Assembly (NCBI RefSeq): GCF_002813425.1
Contig: NZ_PHUL01000001.1
Coordinates: forward strand, 3,711,001-3,775,000
DNA from: Cellulophaga sp. RHA19
Lineage (GTDB): Bacteria; Bacteroidota; Bacteroidia; Flavobacteriales; Flavobacteriaceae
Length of the DNA: 64,000 nt
Direction: 5' to 3'
Position numbers and translations under genes: made by a program. Shown piece after piece: positions 1 through 9,057 of the stretch. A model generated the notes under the pieces. It was not told where the DNA came from and searched no databases. It saw only the letters and a list, made by a program, of their open reading frames with translations. Position 1 is the stretch's first letter; the number at the start of each line of letters is the position of its first letter.

Positions 1-812
1 ACCTTGCAGACAGGCAAAGTAATATTTCTACAAGAATTATAGATTTGTTTTCACCAATTGGTAAAGGACAACGTGGTATGATCGTTGCACAGCCAAAAAC
101 TGGTAAAACGATGCTTTTAAAAGACATAGCTAACGGTATTGCTGCAAACCACCCAGAGGTTTATCAAATTGTATTATTAATTGATGAACGCCCGGAAGAG
201 GTTACAGATATGCAACGAAATGTACAAGGAGAAGTAATTGCTTCTACCTTTGACAAAGAACCATCTGAACACGTACGTGTAGCTAACATTGTACTAGAAA
301 AAGCAAAGAGGTTAGTAGAATGTGGCCATGATGTGGTTATTTTATTAGATTCTATTACACGTTTAGCAAGAGCATACAACACAGTACAACCTGCATCTGG
401 TAAAGTATTAAGTGGTGGTGTAGATGCCAACGCTTTAAACAAACCAAAACGTTTCTTTGGAGCTGCTCGTAATATAGAAGGTGGCGGATCATTATCTATT
501 ATAGCTACAGCACTTACTGAAACCGGTTCTAAAATGGACGAGGTTATATTTGAAGAATTTAAAGGAACTGGTAATATGGAGCTTCAGTTAGATCGTAAAA
601 TATCTAACAGAAGAATATTCCCTGCTATTGACCTTACATCTTCTAGTACACGTAGAGATGATTTACTACTAGATAAAGAAACTATACAACGTATGTGGAT
701 TATGCGTAAGTATCTTGCAGACATGAACCCTGTAGAAGCTATGGAGTTTATAGAGCAACGTTTTAAACAAACAAAAAACAACGAAGAGTTTTTATTGACA
801 ATGAATCAATAA
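1..812 (+). CDS. rho: Transcription termination factor Rho (3' part; 5' end outside window)
   Basis: The frame is open from base 3 and enters at the end of the RNA-binding part, so about 269 C-terminal residues of the hexameric RNA helicase are visible. The P-loop PKTGKT is at bases 93-110, followed by the Walker B stretch [10 protein letters not shown] and the conserved [18 protein letters not shown] region of the R/Q loops. Rho terminates transcription by ATP-driven translocation on nascent RNA. The gene ends at TAA 810-812 and is followed within 25 bases by an intrinsic terminator. The first in-frame start-like codon (TTG 45) is internal, since Rho homology continues upstream of it ([21 protein letters not shown]). 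Confidence 0.97.
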   Translation, partial: LADRQSNISTRIIDLFSPIGKGQRGMIVAQPKTGKTMLLKDIANGIAANHPEVYQIVLLIDERPEEVTDMQRNVQGEVIASTFDKEPSEHVRVANIVLEKAKRLVECGHDVVILLDSITRLARAYNTVQPASGKVLSGGVDANALNKPKRFFGAARNIEGGGSLSIIATALTETGSKMDEVIFEEFKGTGNMELQLDRKISNRRIFPAIDLTSSSTRRDDLLLDKETIQRMWIMRKYLADMNPVEAMEFIEQRFKQTKNNEEFLLTMNQ

Positions 813-832
813 CAAACAACTTTACTACATAC

Positions 833-867
833 AAAAATCCTACTAATTAATTTTAGTAGGATTTTTT
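833..867 (+). terminator. Intrinsic terminator after rho
   Basis: A long inverted repeat (AAATCCTACTAA pairing with TTAGTAGGATTT around a short loop) ends in a run of six Ts, just after the rho stop codon. Confidence 0.85.
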
Positions 868-933
868 ATTTCTTGATTTTCAGAATACTACAAAAAAGTG
901 ACTATATTTATGCGACCGTAAAACCCAATACTT

Positions 934-1569
934 ATGATGACCAATAAAATGAAAGCTTTTTACTTTATCTTATCATTATCAATACTAGTAGTTAGTAGTT
1001 GTGAAAGTCCTAAAAAGCAACAGGAAGAACATCCAGAACCAGCCAAAGAAGTAAAACCACCTTCTGAAATAATAAGCACAAAAAAAGCTCAGACTCTTTT
1101 TGATAGCTACTCTAAAAGAAGAGCTCCACTAATACAAGAATATGAAGACAAGTTAGATCCTAGTACAACTTTTGATGTTGCTAGATATGGTTATTACGAC
1201 CTTGAAACTTTAAAAAATTACATTGCATTTATAGAGCAAGAAGCCAAAAAAGCAGATGTAAAAATTAGCACCTTACGATTTTACCTAGCTAATTACCCGG
1301 ACAGCAAAGAATATAAGCACCCTAAACAAAATACATTTTTTATAGCACCTACAACCACTGTAGACGGTAAAGAGTATCCATTTTCTGTAATTACAGATGG
1401 TAAAACATACAAACCAAAGTTTTTAAAAGATAACTTTATTATAAAACCATTTGAGAAAACTACCACAGAAGAGGCTTCTTTTTTTCCTAATATTTCATTT
1501 TTTAATGAAGATGACGAGCAGAGTTTAATTCTGAATGAATTTGGTTTATTTCCACCCCCTTACAATTAG
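934..1569 (+). CDS. Predicted lipoprotein, function unknown
   Basis: This is a 211-residue exported protein. A Lys-containing N-terminus and hydrophobic segment end in a lipobox (LVVSSC), so Cys is lipidated; a Glu/Pro/Lys-rich linker follows (residues 28-45). The remainder is a soluble domain with no motif I recognise. It has a short helical, charged part (residues 50-100) and a Tyr/Phe-rich C-terminus ending PPPYN. It is separated from rho by a terminator and sits 6 bases upstream of a seven-helix membrane protein, so the two are probably co-transcribed. MMTNKMK allows starts at 934, 937 or 949; the choice does not change the signal. No function is proposed. Confidence 0.75.
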   Translation: MMTNKMKAFYFILSLSILVVSSCESPKKQQEEHPEPAKEVKPPSEIISTKKAQTLFDSYSKRRAPLIQEYEDKLDPSTTFDVARYGYYDLETLKNYIAFIEQEAKKADVKISTLRFYLANYPDSKEYKHPKQNTFFIAPTTTVDGKEYPFSVITDGKTYKPKFLKDNFIIKPFEKTTTEEASFFPNISFFNEDDEQSLILNEFGLFPPPYN

Positions 1570-1575
1570 AAATTA

Positions 1576-2262
1576 ATGCCAAATATAACATTATACATTA
1601 TTTTATTTTTTTACGCTTTAACGTTAGCTATTGCACTATGGCGTTATCCTAAATATTACAATACAGCATTAAAATATTATCCTATCCTAATAGCATATAC
1701 ACTTGCATCAGAAGCAATTGGTATTGCTATTAGGATATATCCAGATTCAATAATGTTACCTATATCCAAGTTTTACCAAAACTACAATAGACCTATTTAT
1801 AACGTATTTAACATCATATTTTTTTTATATTTTTTTAATCTTTATAAAAACTACACAGATAGTCTTGCTCTAAAAAAATATATAAAAATTGGAAGCTCCT
1901 TATTTATAGCAATTAGTATCTCAAATATTTTTACACAAGACTTCCTTACAGACGGACAAATACTAACTTATGTTACTGGTGGGTTTTTATTGATACTGAT
2001 TATCCTAAACTACCTAAACAAAATAGATTGGCTACAAAACAAAAAAGACCCCATTAAAAATATACTATACTGGCTTAGCTGGGGGTTATTAATTTTTTAT
2101 TCAGGCTACCTACCTCTTAAATTATCATATCACTTTAAAATAATAAAAACAATGGATAGTTACATAATAACTAGATGGCTTCATTTTAGCCTCATCATAA
2201 TTATGTATTTATGTTTTGTATATGGTTTTATTAAAATGAAACGCAAATTAGTTAAAGAATAA
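1576..2262 (+). CDS. Predicted seven-helix membrane protein, function unknown
   Basis: A 228-residue protein made almost wholly of seven hydrophobic segments (about residues 4-22, 32-50, 72-90, 103-120, 132-150, 163-182 and 200-220) with short polar loops and a basic C-terminus (KMKRKLVKE). The strongly AT-rich codons match such a hydrophobic product. The topology recalls small inner-membrane sensor or accessory proteins, but I see no catalytic or binding motif. The start ATG follows the lipoprotein stop by 6 bases, which suggests translation from the same mRNA. Confidence 0.75.
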   Translation: MPNITLYIILFFYALTLAIALWRYPKYYNTALKYYPILIAYTLASEAIGIAIRIYPDSIMLPISKFYQNYNRPIYNVFNIIFFLYFFNLYKNYTDSLALKKYIKIGSSLFIAISISNIFTQDFLTDGQILTYVTGGFLLILIILNYLNKIDWLQNKKDPIKNILYWLSWGLLIFYSGYLPLKLSYHFKIIKTMDSYIITRWLHFSLIIIMYLCFVYGFIKMKRKLVKE

Positions 2263-2473
2263 AACAAACAGTTTAGATTAATACTCATACACCTTAATTA
2301 CAGAAGCTAGAAGAGGTTTAACTAAACAATGTAAAAAATTATAAAAGCTAAGAATTACTAAACTTAAAAAAGCTCTAAAACAATTATAAACTTTTAGTTT
2401 AGTGCCCTAAATATATAACTATTCTACTCATTGTTTTATCAAAATAAAAGATGATAACAAAAATGACAAAACA

Positions 2474-2506
2474 AAAAAAGCGCTCTTTATAAAAAGAGCG
2501 CTTTTA
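2474..2506. terminator. Bidirectional terminator between the membrane protein and rpsT
   Basis: A perfect inverted repeat (AAAAGCGCTCTTT / AAAGAGCGCTTTT, loop ATAA) carries an A-run on the left and a T-run on the right, so it can serve rpsT on the minus strand and the upstream pair on the plus strand. Bases 2263-2473 hold nothing else that I recognise. Confidence 0.85.
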
Positions 2507-2529
2507 ATATTATCACTAAAAAATAGAAC

Positions 2530-2781
2530 TTATAAAGCTGCTACTTGTTTAGTTAATTTACTTTTAAGGTTAGATGCCTTGTTAGCGTGTATAATATTAC
2601 GTTTAGCTAACTTATCTAACATACTAATAACTGTAGGCAACATAGTTTCGGCAGATTTCTTATCCTCCTCAGCGCGTAACTTTCTCAATGCGTTACGCAT
2701 TGTTTTGTGCTGGTACTTGTTACGTACACGTGCTGCTTCGTTTCTTCTTATTCTTTTTAATGCTGACTTGTGATTTGCCAT
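2530..2781 (-). CDS. rpsT: 30S ribosomal protein S20
   Basis: An 83-residue, very Lys/Arg/Ala-rich protein beginning [21 protein letters not shown], the classic N-terminus of bS20, which binds 16S rRNA early in small-subunit assembly. The C-terminus ([20 protein letters not shown]) also fits the family, and the length is normal for Bacteroidetes. It lies downstream of two tRNA-Glu genes on the same strand with no terminator between them, so a tRNA-tRNA-rpsT transcript starting at the promoter at 3077-3106 is likely. Confidence 0.97.
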   Translation of the reverse strand: MANHKSALKRIRRNEAARVRNKYQHKTMRNALRKLRAEEDKKSAETMLPTVISMLDKLAKRNIIHANKASNLKSKLTKQVAAL

Positions 2782-2827
2782 TTTATTTCTCTTATTATGT
2801 TTTTAACGGGTTTCACCCCAAAAATTG

Positions 2828-2899
2828 TAGTCCGTAGGGGAATCGAACCCCTGTTACCAGGATGAAAACCTGGCGTCCTAACCCCTAGACGAACGGACC
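2828..2899 (-). tRNA. tRNA-Glu (TTC), copy 1
   Basis: Read on the minus strand, 72 bases form a full cloverleaf: acceptor GGTCCGT/ACGGACT, anticodon arm CCAGG-TTTTCAT-CCTGG (anticodon TTC) and T-arm AGGGG-TTCGATT-CCCCT. No CCA is encoded. It is identical in sequence to the second copy 80 bases away. Confidence 0.97.
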
Positions 2900-2979
2900 A
2901 TTATTACCATTTGTATAGTAGCGTACAAAATAAAGAAAACTTTATCTAATTACAAAACTATAACTGCTTTAAGAACTTG

Positions 2980-3051
2980 TAGTCCGTAGGGGAATCGAAC
3001 CCCTGTTACCAGGATGAAAACCTGGCGTCCTAACCCCTAGACGAACGGACC
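2980..3051 (-). tRNA. tRNA-Glu (TTC), copy 2
   Basis: Identical 72-base cloverleaf with anticodon TTC; the first gene transcribed after the promoter at 3077-3106. Together with the neighbouring copy it forms a tandem duplicate upstream of rpsT. Confidence 0.97.
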
Positions 3052-3076
3052 ATTAACTTTTTGCGTAATGCGGATG

Positions 3077-3106
3077 CAAAAATACAACTATTTTTAATTA
3101 TTGCAA
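3077..3106 (-). promoter_or_regulatory. Promoter of the tRNA-Glu/rpsT unit (Bacteroidetes consensus)
   Basis: On the minus strand TTG (3104-3106), a 19-base spacer and TATTTTTG (3077-3084) match the Bacteroidetes -33/-7 promoter (TTG-N19..21-TAnnTTTG). It lies 25 bases upstream of the first tRNA. Confidence 0.8.
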
Positions 3107-3131
3107 TACCTAAGTCAATTTTTTTTGAAAA

Positions 3132-4610
3132 TTAATATGCTTTAGCAAATAACACCCTGTGTTTAGAGGGTTTACCTGTTACCATACAACTGCCATTTTC
3201 TTCTTTTGCGTCCATAGGAATACATCTAATAGTGGCTTTTGTCTCATTTTTAACCTTCTCCTCTGTCTCTTCTGTGCCATCCCAATGCGCAGATATAAAT
3301 CCGCCTTTGCTTTCTAAAACTTCTTTAAACTCATCATAAGAGTTTACCTCTGCTATATGGTTGGTTCTATAATCTGCTGCTTTTTTGTAAATGTTCTTTT
3401 GTATATCATCTAATAAAAATTCAATTTTACCAACAATATCATCCGCATTTACAATTTGTTTTTCTAATGTATCTCTACGAGCTACCTCATAAGTACCATT
3501 TTCTAAATCTCTTTTACCTATTGCAATACGTACCGGAACACCTTTTAACTCGTACTCGTTAAATTTAAACCCTGGTTTGTGTGTATCTCTATTATCAAAC
3601 TTAACAGAGATTCCTTTAGCTCTAAGTTCTTTTACTAACGGATTTACTTTTTCTGAAATAGCATCTAATTGTTCATCTCCTTTATAAATTGGTACAATAA
3701 CAACTTGTATTGGCGCTAATTTAGGAGGTAAAACCAATCCATTATCATCACTGTGCGTCATAACTAAAGCCCCCATTAAACGAGTTGAAACTCCCCAAGA
3801 TGTAGCCCAAACGTGCTCTTGCTTTCCTTCTTTAGACGCAAACTTAACATCAAAAGCCTTAGCAAAATTTTGTCCTAAAAAGTGAGATGTTCCTGCTTGC
3901 AAAGCTTTACCATCTTGCATTAATGCCTCTATACAATATGTTTCTACTGCACCTGCAAAACGCTCACTAGGAGTTTTAAGTCCTTTAATAACTGGTACTG
4001 CCATAAAGTCTTCTGCAAAGTCTGCATAAACATTCATCATTTGTTCTGCTTCAGCAATTGCTTCACTTTCTGTAGCGTGTGCTGTATGTCCTTCTTGCCA
4101 AAGAAATTCTGCTGTACGTAAAAACAAACGTGTACGCATTTCCCAACGCACTACATTAGCCCATTGGTTAATTAATAAAGGTAAATCTCTGTAAGACTGT
4201 ATCCAACCTTTATAGGTATTCCATATAATTGCTTCACTAGTTGGGCGTACAACCAACTCTTCCTCTAGCTTTGCATTAGGATCTACTCTTAATTTACCCT
4301 CGTTATCAGGATCGTTTTGAAGTCTATAGTGTGTAACTACAGCACACTCTTTAGCAAAGCCTTCTGCATTTTTCTCTTCAGCTTCAAACAAGCTTTTAGG
4401 TACAAATAAAGGAAAATAGGCATTCTCATGACCTGTTTCTTTAAACATCCTATCTAGCTCTGCTTGCATTTTTTCCCATATTGCATATCCATACGGCTTA
4501 ATAACCATACATCCACGAACTGCTGAATTTTCAGCAAGATCTGCTTTTACAACTAGTTCATTATACCATTTGGAATAATCTTCGGCTCTTTTAGTTAACT
4601 TCTTGCTCAT
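3132..4610 (-). CDS. proS: Prolyl-tRNA synthetase, archaeal/eukaryal-type
   Basis: A 492-residue class II aminoacyl-tRNA synthetase that charges tRNA-Pro. The order is a short N-terminus, catalytic core (motif 2 near [58 protein letters not shown]), anticodon-binding domain beginning around [12 protein letters not shown], and a C-terminal domain ending in a Tyr (LFAKAY). The terminal Tyr and absence of the large editing insertion mark the archaeal/eukaryal-type form, which is normal in Flavobacteria. The start [20 protein letters not shown] is conventional. A weak -7-like AATATTTG lies at 4627-4634. Transcription converges with nothing; the tRNA genes follow on the same strand. Confidence 0.97.
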   Translation of the reverse strand: MSKKLTKRAEDYSKWYNELVVKADLAENSAVRGCMVIKPYGYAIWEKMQAELDRMFKETGHENAYFPLFVPKSLFEAEEKNAEGFAKECAVVTHYRLQNDPDNEGKLRVDPNAKLEEELVVRPTSEAIIWNTYKGWIQSYRDLPLLINQWANVVRWEMRTRLFLRTAEFLWQEGHTAHATESEAIAEAEQMMNVYADFAEDFMAVPVIKGLKTPSERFAGAVETYCIEALMQDGKALQAGTSHFLGQNFAKAFDVKFASKEGKQEHVWATSWGVSTRLMGALVMTHSDDNGLVLPPKLAPIQVVIVPIYKGDEQLDAISEKVNPLVKELRAKGISVKFDNRDTHKPGFKFNEYELKGVPVRIAIGKRDLENGTYEVARRDTLEKQIVNADDIVGKIEFLLDDIQKNIYKKAADYRTNHIAEVNSYDEFKEVLESKGGFISAHWDGTEETEEKVKNETKATIRCIPMDAKEENGSCMVTGKPSKHRVLFAKAY

Positions 4611-4708
4611 TATTAGTAGTTTGGCACAAATATTGTGTTTTTATCAATAAATAAATTATAGTTCGACAAAACTAACTATTTTTACATTGTACAACAATTA
4701 AATTTAAT

Positions 4709-5935
4709 ATGATGATATATTCCCAATCCATCCAAAAAATTAAAAAAGTTGCTTTTAGCCTTTTAGTTGGCTCATTAATTGTTTCTTGCGGTTCTTACCA
4801 AGATGCATCTTATTATGACAACGACGGCATATATTCTAGCAGCACTCCGCAAACTGTAGAAACAGCTCCTGTTGACAACACTAATGAATATCAGGACTTT
4901 TTTGGCCAGCAAGCTAATGAATACAGCGCTATTTTAGATGGTGAGGTATTTACTGATGTTGACGAATACTATAGTGATGTGCAAGATGAAGATGTTGCAA
5001 ATAACTACAACGGAAATCCAGGATGGGGAGATAACCCTACGCAGGTAAGCATAAACATTCATGATAACGGATGGAATAATTACGGAGGTTTTTATGACCC
5101 TTGGGGTTATGGTTACGGTGGTATTGGCTACTACAATACTTGGGGACGTCCTTGGGGATGGAACAACTGGGGATACAGAGGTTATAACAGTTTTGGCTGG
5201 GGCGGATTTGGTTATGGCTACGGATGGGGCAATCCTTATTACGGAAGAAGATACTACAACCCTTACTACAATAACAGATATTACAACAATAGATTTTATA
5301 ATGGCTACGGCAGAAACTCTTATGCTTACAACAATAGCAGAAGAGGTCGTTATGACAATGTTATATATGCCAATAATAGAAACACATACACACGCTCTAG
5401 CAGATCTAACCTAAACACGAGCATATCTAGATCTAATGTTAATTACAGATCTGGGAAGTCTGCAACATCATCTAGAAGTAATAATAGTTACAGATCATCT
5501 AACACATACAGTAATAGATCTGGTGTTAGTGCAGACGGTATAAACCGTAATAGAACCTACAGAACAAGTCGTAGTACTAGAACGCAACCTAGATACAGCA
5601 CTAGCTCTAGAAGCAACACATACAACAGAGGCACTAATACAAGAAGTGGAAACACTTATAGCCGTAGCAGCAACAGCAGCGCTAGACCAACTACTACAAG
5701 AACTACTAGATCTAGTTCTACGTACACAAGACCATCTTCTACAACAAGAAGCTCTGGTACATACAGAAGTTCTGGTAACAGCTCTAGAAGCTCAGGAACA
5801 ACTACAAGAAGCAGTGGTTCTTCTAGGTCTTCGTCCGCAAGAAGTTCTTCTTCAAGCAGCAGATCATCATCTAGCAGTAGATCTTCATCAAGTGGAAGAT
5901 CATCTAGCGGAAGGTCTTCAGGTAGAGGCAGATAA
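4709..5935 (+). CDS. Low-complexity lipoprotein with Gly/Tyr/Asn-rich middle and Arg/Ser-repeat tail
   Basis: A 408-residue protein with a signal ending in a lipobox (LIVSC, Cys27). Residues 28-100 are acidic (YDNDG, DVDEYYSDVQDEDV); residues 105-200 are Gly/Tyr/Trp/Asn-rich (WGYGYGGIGYYNTWGRPWGW); residues 200-408 are dominated by Arg, Ser, Asn and Thr and end in near-pure SSSRSSSSS/GRSSGRGR repeats. No globular domain is visible after the acidic part. The DNA of the tail is rich in TCTAGA/AGATCT-like steps. It diverges from proS and precedes an OMPP1-type barrel by 46 bases. A role in the outer membrane or cell surface is inferred only from the lipobox; the function is unknown. ATG 4712 is an alternative start. 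Confidence 0.8.
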   Translation: MMIYSQSIQKIKKVAFSLLVGSLIVSCGSYQDASYYDNDGIYSSSTPQTVETAPVDNTNEYQDFFGQQANEYSAILDGEVFTDVDEYYSDVQDEDVANNYNGNPGWGDNPTQVSINIHDNGWNNYGGFYDPWGYGYGGIGYYNTWGRPWGWNNWGYRGYNSFGWGGFGYGYGWGNPYYGRRYYNPYYNNRYYNNRFYNGYGRNSYAYNNSRRGRYDNVIYANNRNTYTRSSRSNLNTSISRSNVNYRSGKSATSSRSNNSYRSSNTYSNRSGVSADGINRNRTYRTSRSTRTQPRYSTSSRSNTYNRGTNTRSGNTYSRSSNSSARPTTTRTTRSSSTYTRPSSTTRSSGTYRSSGNSSRSSGTTTRSSGSSRSSSARSSSSSSRSSSSSRSSSSGRSSSGRSSGRGR

Positions 5936-5980
5936 CATAGATACACTTTAAAACAAAAACTAATTATAAAAACTCAAAGG

Positions 5981-7480
5981 ATGAAAAATTATATCGCCTT
6001 AGCGTTTGGCTTGGTATGTAGTATTGCCAGTGCACAAAACATAAATGATGCATTACAATACAACCAACAAAACTTAACAGGTACAGCCCGTTACCAAGGA
6101 ATGAGTGGTGCTTTTGGTGCTTTAGGTGGAGACTTATCTGCTTTAAACACAAACCCCGCTGGTGCTGCAGTCTTTAACAATCATTTGTTTTCTGCAACAT
6201 TATCTAACTACAACAAAAAAAATGATGCAAATTATTTTAGGACAAACAGACAGGCAACAAGAAACGATCTAGAGATTAACCAAGTTGGTGGTGTGCTTGT
6301 TTTTAAATCTAACAACTCCGACTGGAAAAAAATTGCAATTGCAGCCAATTATGATTTGGTTCAAAATTTTGATAACAATTTTGAAATATCAGGAAATAGC
6401 AACCAAGGTATAGATAAATATTTTTTAAGTTATGCTAACGGTGTTCCCTTTGGCCCTCTATTAAAAAGAGACGGTGAATATTTAGAAGAAGCTTATTTAG
6501 ATATTGGAAAAAACTTAGGTTTTGTAGACCAACAAGCATTTTTAGGTTACTATGGAGGACTTATTAATCCGGTTGACGAAACTGATGACAACAATACCGC
6601 TTACACTAGTAATGCAAATTACAATACTGTAGATCAAAACTACATAGAAAACACCAATGGTTACAACAGCAAATTTATTTTAGATTTTGCTACACAATAC
6701 CAAGATAATTTATACTTGGGAGCTTCTTTAAACTTCCATAGTATAATGTATGATAAATACACAGAATTTACTGAAACAGGATACGAGTCTGGTCCTATTA
6801 CAAGAACTACGTTTGACAATTACTTACACACAGAAGGTAATGGCTTTTCTTTTGCTTTAGGGGCAATTGCTAAGTTAAATGAAGTTGTTAGGGTTGGTGC
6901 TAGTTATGAGTCTCCTATTTGGTACAGATTAACAGACGATACATCACAACGTATATCTTCAGATGAAGCAGACGACGATATTAGTTTTATCAATTTTAAT
7001 GTTATAAACTTATACGAAAGATACACTATTAAAACACCTAGTAAATTAACAGGTAGTTTAGCACTTGTTTTTGGAAAAGATGGTTTACTTAGTTTAGATT
7101 ATGGGTTCCAAGATATGAGCAATGCAGAAATTAAACCAACAAGTGATTCTGGTTTTGCAACTGCTAATGATCAAATATCTAATGAGCTAGGAGCTGTTTC
7201 TACAGTTAGACTTGGTGGTGAATATAGAATTGAAGACATTAGCTTAAGAGCTGGTTATAGATATGAACAAAGTCCTTATGAAGATGAAAACACTATTGGA
7301 GATTTAAACGGGTTTTCATTAGGTTTTGGATATACATTTGGCCCTAACAGAATAGATATTGCTTACAACAGAACAGAACAAGATGTTAACAAGCAATTAT
7401 TTAATGCTGGCTTAACTACTCCTGCACAAGTAAATATTGCAAATACAAATGTAACTTTAGGATATACTGTTAATTTTTAA
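5981..7480 (+). CDS. OMPP1/FadL/TodX-type outer membrane transport protein
   Basis: A 499-residue outer-membrane barrel. A cleavable signal ends at about SAQ19/N. The mature N-terminus (residues 20-60: NDALQYNQQNLTGTARYQGM then GAFGALGGDLSALNTNPAGA) is the typical N-terminal region of FadL-like long-chain fatty-acid/hydrophobic-compound transporters, with the NPAG hallmark. The rest alternates polar and aromatic strands (for example SLRAGYRYEQSPY, GFSLGFGYTFGPNRIDIAYN) and ends in a barrel strand with terminal Phe (NVTLGYTVNF). It follows the Arg/Ser-rich lipoprotein on the same strand and is closed by a terminator at 7502. The substrate cannot be told from sequence. Confidence 0.88.
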   Translation: MKNYIALAFGLVCSIASAQNINDALQYNQQNLTGTARYQGMSGAFGALGGDLSALNTNPAGAAVFNNHLFSATLSNYNKKNDANYFRTNRQATRNDLEINQVGGVLVFKSNNSDWKKIAIAANYDLVQNFDNNFEISGNSNQGIDKYFLSYANGVPFGPLLKRDGEYLEEAYLDIGKNLGFVDQQAFLGYYGGLINPVDETDDNNTAYTSNANYNTVDQNYIENTNGYNSKFILDFATQYQDNLYLGASLNFHSIMYDKYTEFTETGYESGPITRTTFDNYLHTEGNGFSFALGAIAKLNEVVRVGASYESPIWYRLTDDTSQRISSDEADDDISFINFNVINLYERYTIKTPSKLTGSLALVFGKDGLLSLDYGFQDMSNAEIKPTSDSGFATANDQISNELGAVSTVRLGGEYRIEDISLRAGYRYEQSPYEDENTIGDLNGFSLGFGYTFGPNRIDIAYNRTEQDVNKQLFNAGLTTPAQVNIANTNVTLGYTVNF

Positions 7481-7501
7481 AAAATTAACACAGTACTAAA
7501 T

Positions 7502-7532
7502 AAAAAAAGCAGCCGTTGGGCTGCTTTTTTTT
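7502..7532. terminator. Bidirectional terminator
   Basis: AAAAAAGCAGCC / GGCTGCTTTTTT hairpin with loop GTTG, lying between the convergent OMPP1-type gene and the T9SS cargo gene; it has T-runs on both strands. Confidence 0.88.
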
Positions 7533-7548
7533 ATTCTTTATACAATTA

Positions 7549-8931
7549 TTATCTTTTTAAAGTAAAATGATTTTGTAACGTTTTTGCAACAATTACACCA
7601 GCTTCTGGCTCTGCATATTCCATACGAAACCAATAATCTGACTCGGGCATTTTTTTACCATTAAATGTACCATTCCAAGTTACTCCTGGCGCAAGTTGTT
7701 TTAACAATTTACCATACCTATCGTAAATATAAACTTTAGCATCTACTAATTCTTCAATACCAAGCACATTCCAACCATCGTGAACGCCATCTCCATTTGG
7801 AGTAAAGAATTTAGGATACCCAATTACCAAAAACGGAATTTCTTCAGATGTACCACAACCAAACTTATCATTTACAATCAATGTGTTTTGACCTGGAGGA
7901 ACATCATGAAAAAGTGTTTCATCTTGAAACTCGCCGCCATTTATAGCATACTCATAACTACTTGTTCCGTTTACTACAATATCAATTACATTTCTATCTA
8001 CTAAATAATCTACAACTGTAATTTCTATGTCTGCAGGATTTGGGGGAGCGTGAAAATTTATTAAAACATCATCTGTTACTAAAGGTGGCGTACCAGAAGC
8101 TGTAGTTATTTCTACAAAATACCTACCTGTATTAGGACTTGTAACTGTATACTCTGTACCTGTAGCTAAATTTGGATCATCTATAACACCGTCATCATCA
8201 TAGTCTACAGACCAAACAACACTTGCTACATCTGGCCCTACTGGAGATCTAAAAGCATTTAAAACTATATCTGGATCACCTTCACAAGCATCTACATCTA
8301 AGCCCAAAAACTCATCTCTAAAAGTACAATCCAATGCATCTACATCTTCTGTAAAAGTTAAAGTAAAAGGCTCTGGATCACCATCAAAATTAGTATTGTA
8401 ATTATTTATCAAAATATAATAGATTTCACCTTCTGCTATATCTAATAACTCATCATAAGTGTTTTTACTACCTTTTACAAAAGCAAAACCATCTTGCCCA
8501 GATTCCGGATTTGTTCCTAAACCTGTAAAAGCAGTATTATTAGCTTCGTAATTACAACGAACCGGTTGTGCTGTACCATCGCTTATACTTGCACAGTCTG
8601 TATCTGGTCCGTAAACAGCAAAATCCCACTCTGCCGTATCACTATCTGCAGAAATATCAAAACCTATTACACCGTCTTTTAAAGCTCTAAACACGTACCA
8701 AGACGTATTATTCTCAATGTTTGCAGAGCTATTACTACCCTTTTCTAAACAACCTGTTTGTCGTATTACATCGGGATCAAAATCATCTATATCCCCTCTT
8801 CCATCTGCAATTCCGCTTATTGGTGCATCTCCGCATACTGGTATTGACGATCTACAATCTGGGGTAAATTGCGCGTTACTAAGTAGTGTAAAAAAAAGAA
8901 ATCCTACAACTAGTTTATATTGTGCTCGCAT
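7549..8931 (-). CDS. T9SS type B cargo protein (gliding-motility C-terminal domain), paralogue A
   Basis: A 460-residue secreted protein. The signal peptide ends near SNAQ; residues 22-200 form a Cys-containing domain (CRSSIPVCGD, GCLEKGSNSS, SWYVFRALKDGVIGFDIS, WDFAVYG, EIYYILINNYN); a short Ig/PKD-like middle follows; residues 370-460 form the T9SS type B sorting domain (FFTPNGDGVHDGWNV, VYIYDRYGKLLKQL, WNGTFNGKKMPESDYWF, terminal HFTLKR). T9SS exports such proteins across the outer membrane. It is clearly homologous at both ends to the next gene on the same strand, but has a shorter middle. The adhesive or other role of the N-domain is not known to me. Confidence 0.88.
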   Translation of the reverse strand: MRAQYKLVVGFLFFTLLSNAQFTPDCRSSIPVCGDAPISGIADGRGDIDDFDPDVIRQTGCLEKGSNSSANIENNTSWYVFRALKDGVIGFDISADSDTAEWDFAVYGPDTDCASISDGTAQPVRCNYEANNTAFTGLGTNPESGQDGFAFVKGSKNTYDELLDIAEGEIYYILINNYNTNFDGDPEPFTLTFTEDVDALDCTFRDEFLGLDVDACEGDPDIVLNAFRSPVGPDVASVVWSVDYDDDGVIDDPNLATGTEYTVTSPNTGRYFVEITTASGTPPLVTDDVLINFHAPPNPADIEITVVDYLVDRNVIDIVVNGTSSYEYAINGGEFQDETLFHDVPPGQNTLIVNDKFGCGTSEEIPFLVIGYPKFFTPNGDGVHDGWNVLGIEELVDAKVYIYDRYGKLLKQLAPGVTWNGTFNGKKMPESDYWFRMEYAEPEAGVIVAKTLQNHFTLKR

Positions 8932-9057
8932 AAAGTATTTACTTGGTTGGAATGTTACATAACCATATTATAAGCGGCAAATAATAAAATTTATTGCATT
9001 ACATCGAATATTTTTTTGCATAATCGACGAAATACCAATTTTACTTCTAGTTAAAAT

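Noticed and set aside
5646..5951. Long open frames on both strands across the Arg/Ser-rich tail
   Set aside because: They come from the repeat-like codon composition of the lipoprotein gene; translations are low-complexity Leu/Glu runs with no start context.
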